Assembly: GCA_021443065.1 (NCBI GenBank)
Contig: JABUUR010000437.1
Span: forward strand, 1 to 6,857
DNA: 6,857 nt
Source of the DNA: Fibrobacter sp.
Lineage (GTDB): Bacteria > Fibrobacterota > Fibrobacteria > Fibrobacterales > Fibrobacteraceae
Direction of reading: 5' to 3'
The translations under genes and the position numbers were made by a program. Position 1 is the stretch's first letter. Each line of letters opens with the position of its first letter. Of the stretch, positions 5,714 through 6,857 are shown piece by piece. Under the pieces are notes generated by a model. The model was not told the origin of the DNA. It worked only from the letters and a program-made list of their open reading frames with translations, and ran no database searches.

Positions 5714-6857
5714 TGAAAAAACTGACTAAAATTGTAACAGTTCTCCTTATGGTCGTTGGTCTTTCTGCAACGGCTTGGGCTGCACCCGCAGAAGGTTCCT
5801 CTGCTCCGAACAAGAAGTTGTACGACTTCAACTTCGTGAACATGGACTACGAAGCAGTGTTCCGATCCATTTCTGTCATCGCGGGCGTTGACATTCTTTT
5901 GTCTCCGGAAATCAAGGGCAAGACCACCCTTCACGTGACCAAGAAGACCTGGCAGGAAACCATCGACATCGTCTGCAGTTTGAATGACCTGACCTGGGTT
6001 ATTCAGGACAAGTACATTACCATCCAGCGCTTGGCAACCTACCAGGCCAAGCAAAAGAAACTTGCCGACGAGGCCGCCCAGGCCGAGAACAGTTCTCCTC
6101 TTGTCCGTAAGAATTTCCAGGTGCACCATGCCAAGGCCGACGAACTTGTGAAGGTCCTTGAAAGCATGAAGTCCAACCGCGGTAAGATTACCACCGTGGA
6201 ACGTACCAACTCGATCATCGTGTACGATACTGAGGCAAAGATCGAACAGATGGAAAACGCCATGGAAGAACTGGACGTGGAAACCTTGCAGATCATGATT
6301 ACCGCAAAACTTGTGGTGGTGAACAGCGAACGGGCTCGTGAACTTGGCGTAGACTGGACTTTGAACGCCGGTAACGTTGCCCTCACTCCGGGCACTGCCG
6401 CAACCCCCACGGGTTCCACTGCCGGCAGCAGCCGCACAAGTGCCTCTATCCAGTCTTTCCCCCATGCCGGTGTGTCTCCCGCTGTTTCCGGTGCAACCAC
6501 TGCGATTACCGCAAGCCTTCTGGATAACAACTTGCAACTTGCCATTAGCAACTTGATGGGTGACGCTTCTACCGAAGTCCTTGCCAGCCCCCAGGTTTCT
6601 ACCTTGGACAACACCGAAGCCCAGGTTTTCATGGGTGACAAGGTTTCTATCCGTGTGATCGACGACAGCGGTGAATCTTCTACCCAGTTGGTCGAAACCG
6701 GTATCAAGTTGACTGTTACTCCCCATGTTTCTGGCGACAACCGCATTCTCCTGGATCTCCATCCGGAAAACAATTCCTACGATTATGACTCCAAGGGTGA
6801 AATCGTGATCAGTACCCAGGAGGCAAAGACCAAGGTGGTGGTTGCCGATGGCGAAAC
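5713..6857 (+). CDS. pilQ: PilQ, type IV pilus outer-membrane secretin (3' end outside window)
   Basis: The frame runs open from the ATG at 5713 to the window end (381 complete codons). The N-terminus is a signal peptide with likely cleavage after AWA (21-23). An N0/STN domain follows at about 35-106 ('DFNFVNMDYEAVFRSI', 'VDILLSPEIKGKTTLHV'). After a charged linker comes one N1/secretin_N domain at about 129-188. The secretin barrel domain begins near 193 and includes 'EVLASPQVSTLDNTEAQVFM' (288-307), 'ETGIKLTVTPHV' (328-339) and 'ISTQEAKTKVVVADGE' (366-381), the canonical segment before the last strands. By family comparison only a modest C-terminal part is missing. A single N1 domain fits PilQ rather than T2SS GspD, which has N1-N3. 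No AMIN domain precedes N0, unlike Pseudomonas and Myxococcus PilQ. A Ser/Thr/Ala/Gly-rich stretch spans about 219-264. The start overlaps the upstream stop (TAATG) and has a GGTGA ribosome site at 5702-5706. In known systems it forms the oligomeric pore for the pilus. Confidence 0.94.
   Translation, partial: MKKLTKIVTVLLMVVGLSATAWAAPAEGSSAPNKKLYDFNFVNMDYEAVFRSISVIAGVDILLSPEIKGKTTLHVTKKTWQETIDIVCSLNDLTWVIQDKYITIQRLATYQAKQKKLADEAAQAENSSPLVRKNFQVHHAKADELVKVLESMKSNRGKITTVERTNSIIVYDTEAKIEQMENAMEELDVETLQIMITAKLVVVNSERARELGVDWTLNAGNVALTPGTAATPTGSTAGSSRTSASIQSFPHAGVSPAVSGATTAITASLLDNNLQLAISNLMGDASTEVLASPQVSTLDNTEAQVFMGDKVSIRVIDDSGESSTQLVETGIKLTVTPHVSGDNRILLDLHPENNSYDYDSKGEIVISTQEAKTKVVVADGE

Noticed and set aside
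5671..6762. 363-aa open frame on the minus strand opposite pilQ
   Set aside because: It is in register with pilQ, which has unmistakable secretin motifs; the antisense product has none.
5713..6857. Type II secretion (GspD) secretin instead of PilQ
   Set aside because: There is only one N1 domain between N0 and the secretin barrel, and the upstream genes are pilM, pilN, pilO and a PilP-domain gene.

Overview
The window carries the membrane and secretin part of a type IV pilus (T4P) assembly operon, read entirely on the + strand. Flanking it on the left are the tail of a dihydroorotase gene and a complete gene for a membrane-anchored PilZ (c-di-GMP receptor) protein. Base composition is roughly balanced, Shine-Dalgarno sites are GA-rich, genes are tightly packed, and the pil operon is pilM-N-O-(P)-Q. 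These point to a Gram-negative (diderm) bacterium. The SH3/AMIN-decorated PilP and the general style of the proteins suggest a member of Fibrobacterota such as Fibrobacter. This is an inference from pattern recognition, not a demonstrated assignment.

Layout: 1-279 is the C-terminal part of a class I dihydroorotase (pyrC-like). After a 16-nt gap, 296-1297 encodes a PilZ-domain protein with one N-terminal membrane helix. The only real intergenic gap (1298-1427) holds three short GTGAAAA repeats, a CRP-like inverted repeat, a 9-bp hairpin, and a clear sigma-70-type promoter (AAAATTTT tract, TTGACA, 17-bp spacer, TAAAAT). That promoter drives pilM from a TTG start (1428-2573), then pilN (2573-3187), pilO (3189-3791), a large multi-domain gene ending in a PilP domain (3791-5713), and pilQ (from 5713, cut by the window end). 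Three of the four internal junctions are TAATG stop/start overlaps and the fourth has a 1-nt gap, so translation is probably coupled throughout.

How the genes work together: PilM (actin-like, cytoplasmic) binds the INLLP motif at the PilN N-terminus. PilN and PilO are bitopic inner-membrane proteins with periplasmic coiled coils and form the alignment complex. PilP links that complex to the outer-membrane secretin PilQ. The PilP-type protein here is unusual. It is 640 aa against roughly 170-180 aa for classical PilP, and it carries an AMIN-like domain, a long Ala/Glu/Lys helical rod with 54-bp DNA repeats, a second AMIN-like domain and a bacterial SH3 domain before the PilP domain. PilQ has N0, N1 and secretin domains but no AMIN domains. 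The peptidoglycan-binding modules that usually sit on PilQ therefore seem to have moved to, or been re-evolved on, the PilP partner. This is the most interesting feature of the window. The PilZ gene next door suggests, but does not prove, c-di-GMP control of surface behaviour.
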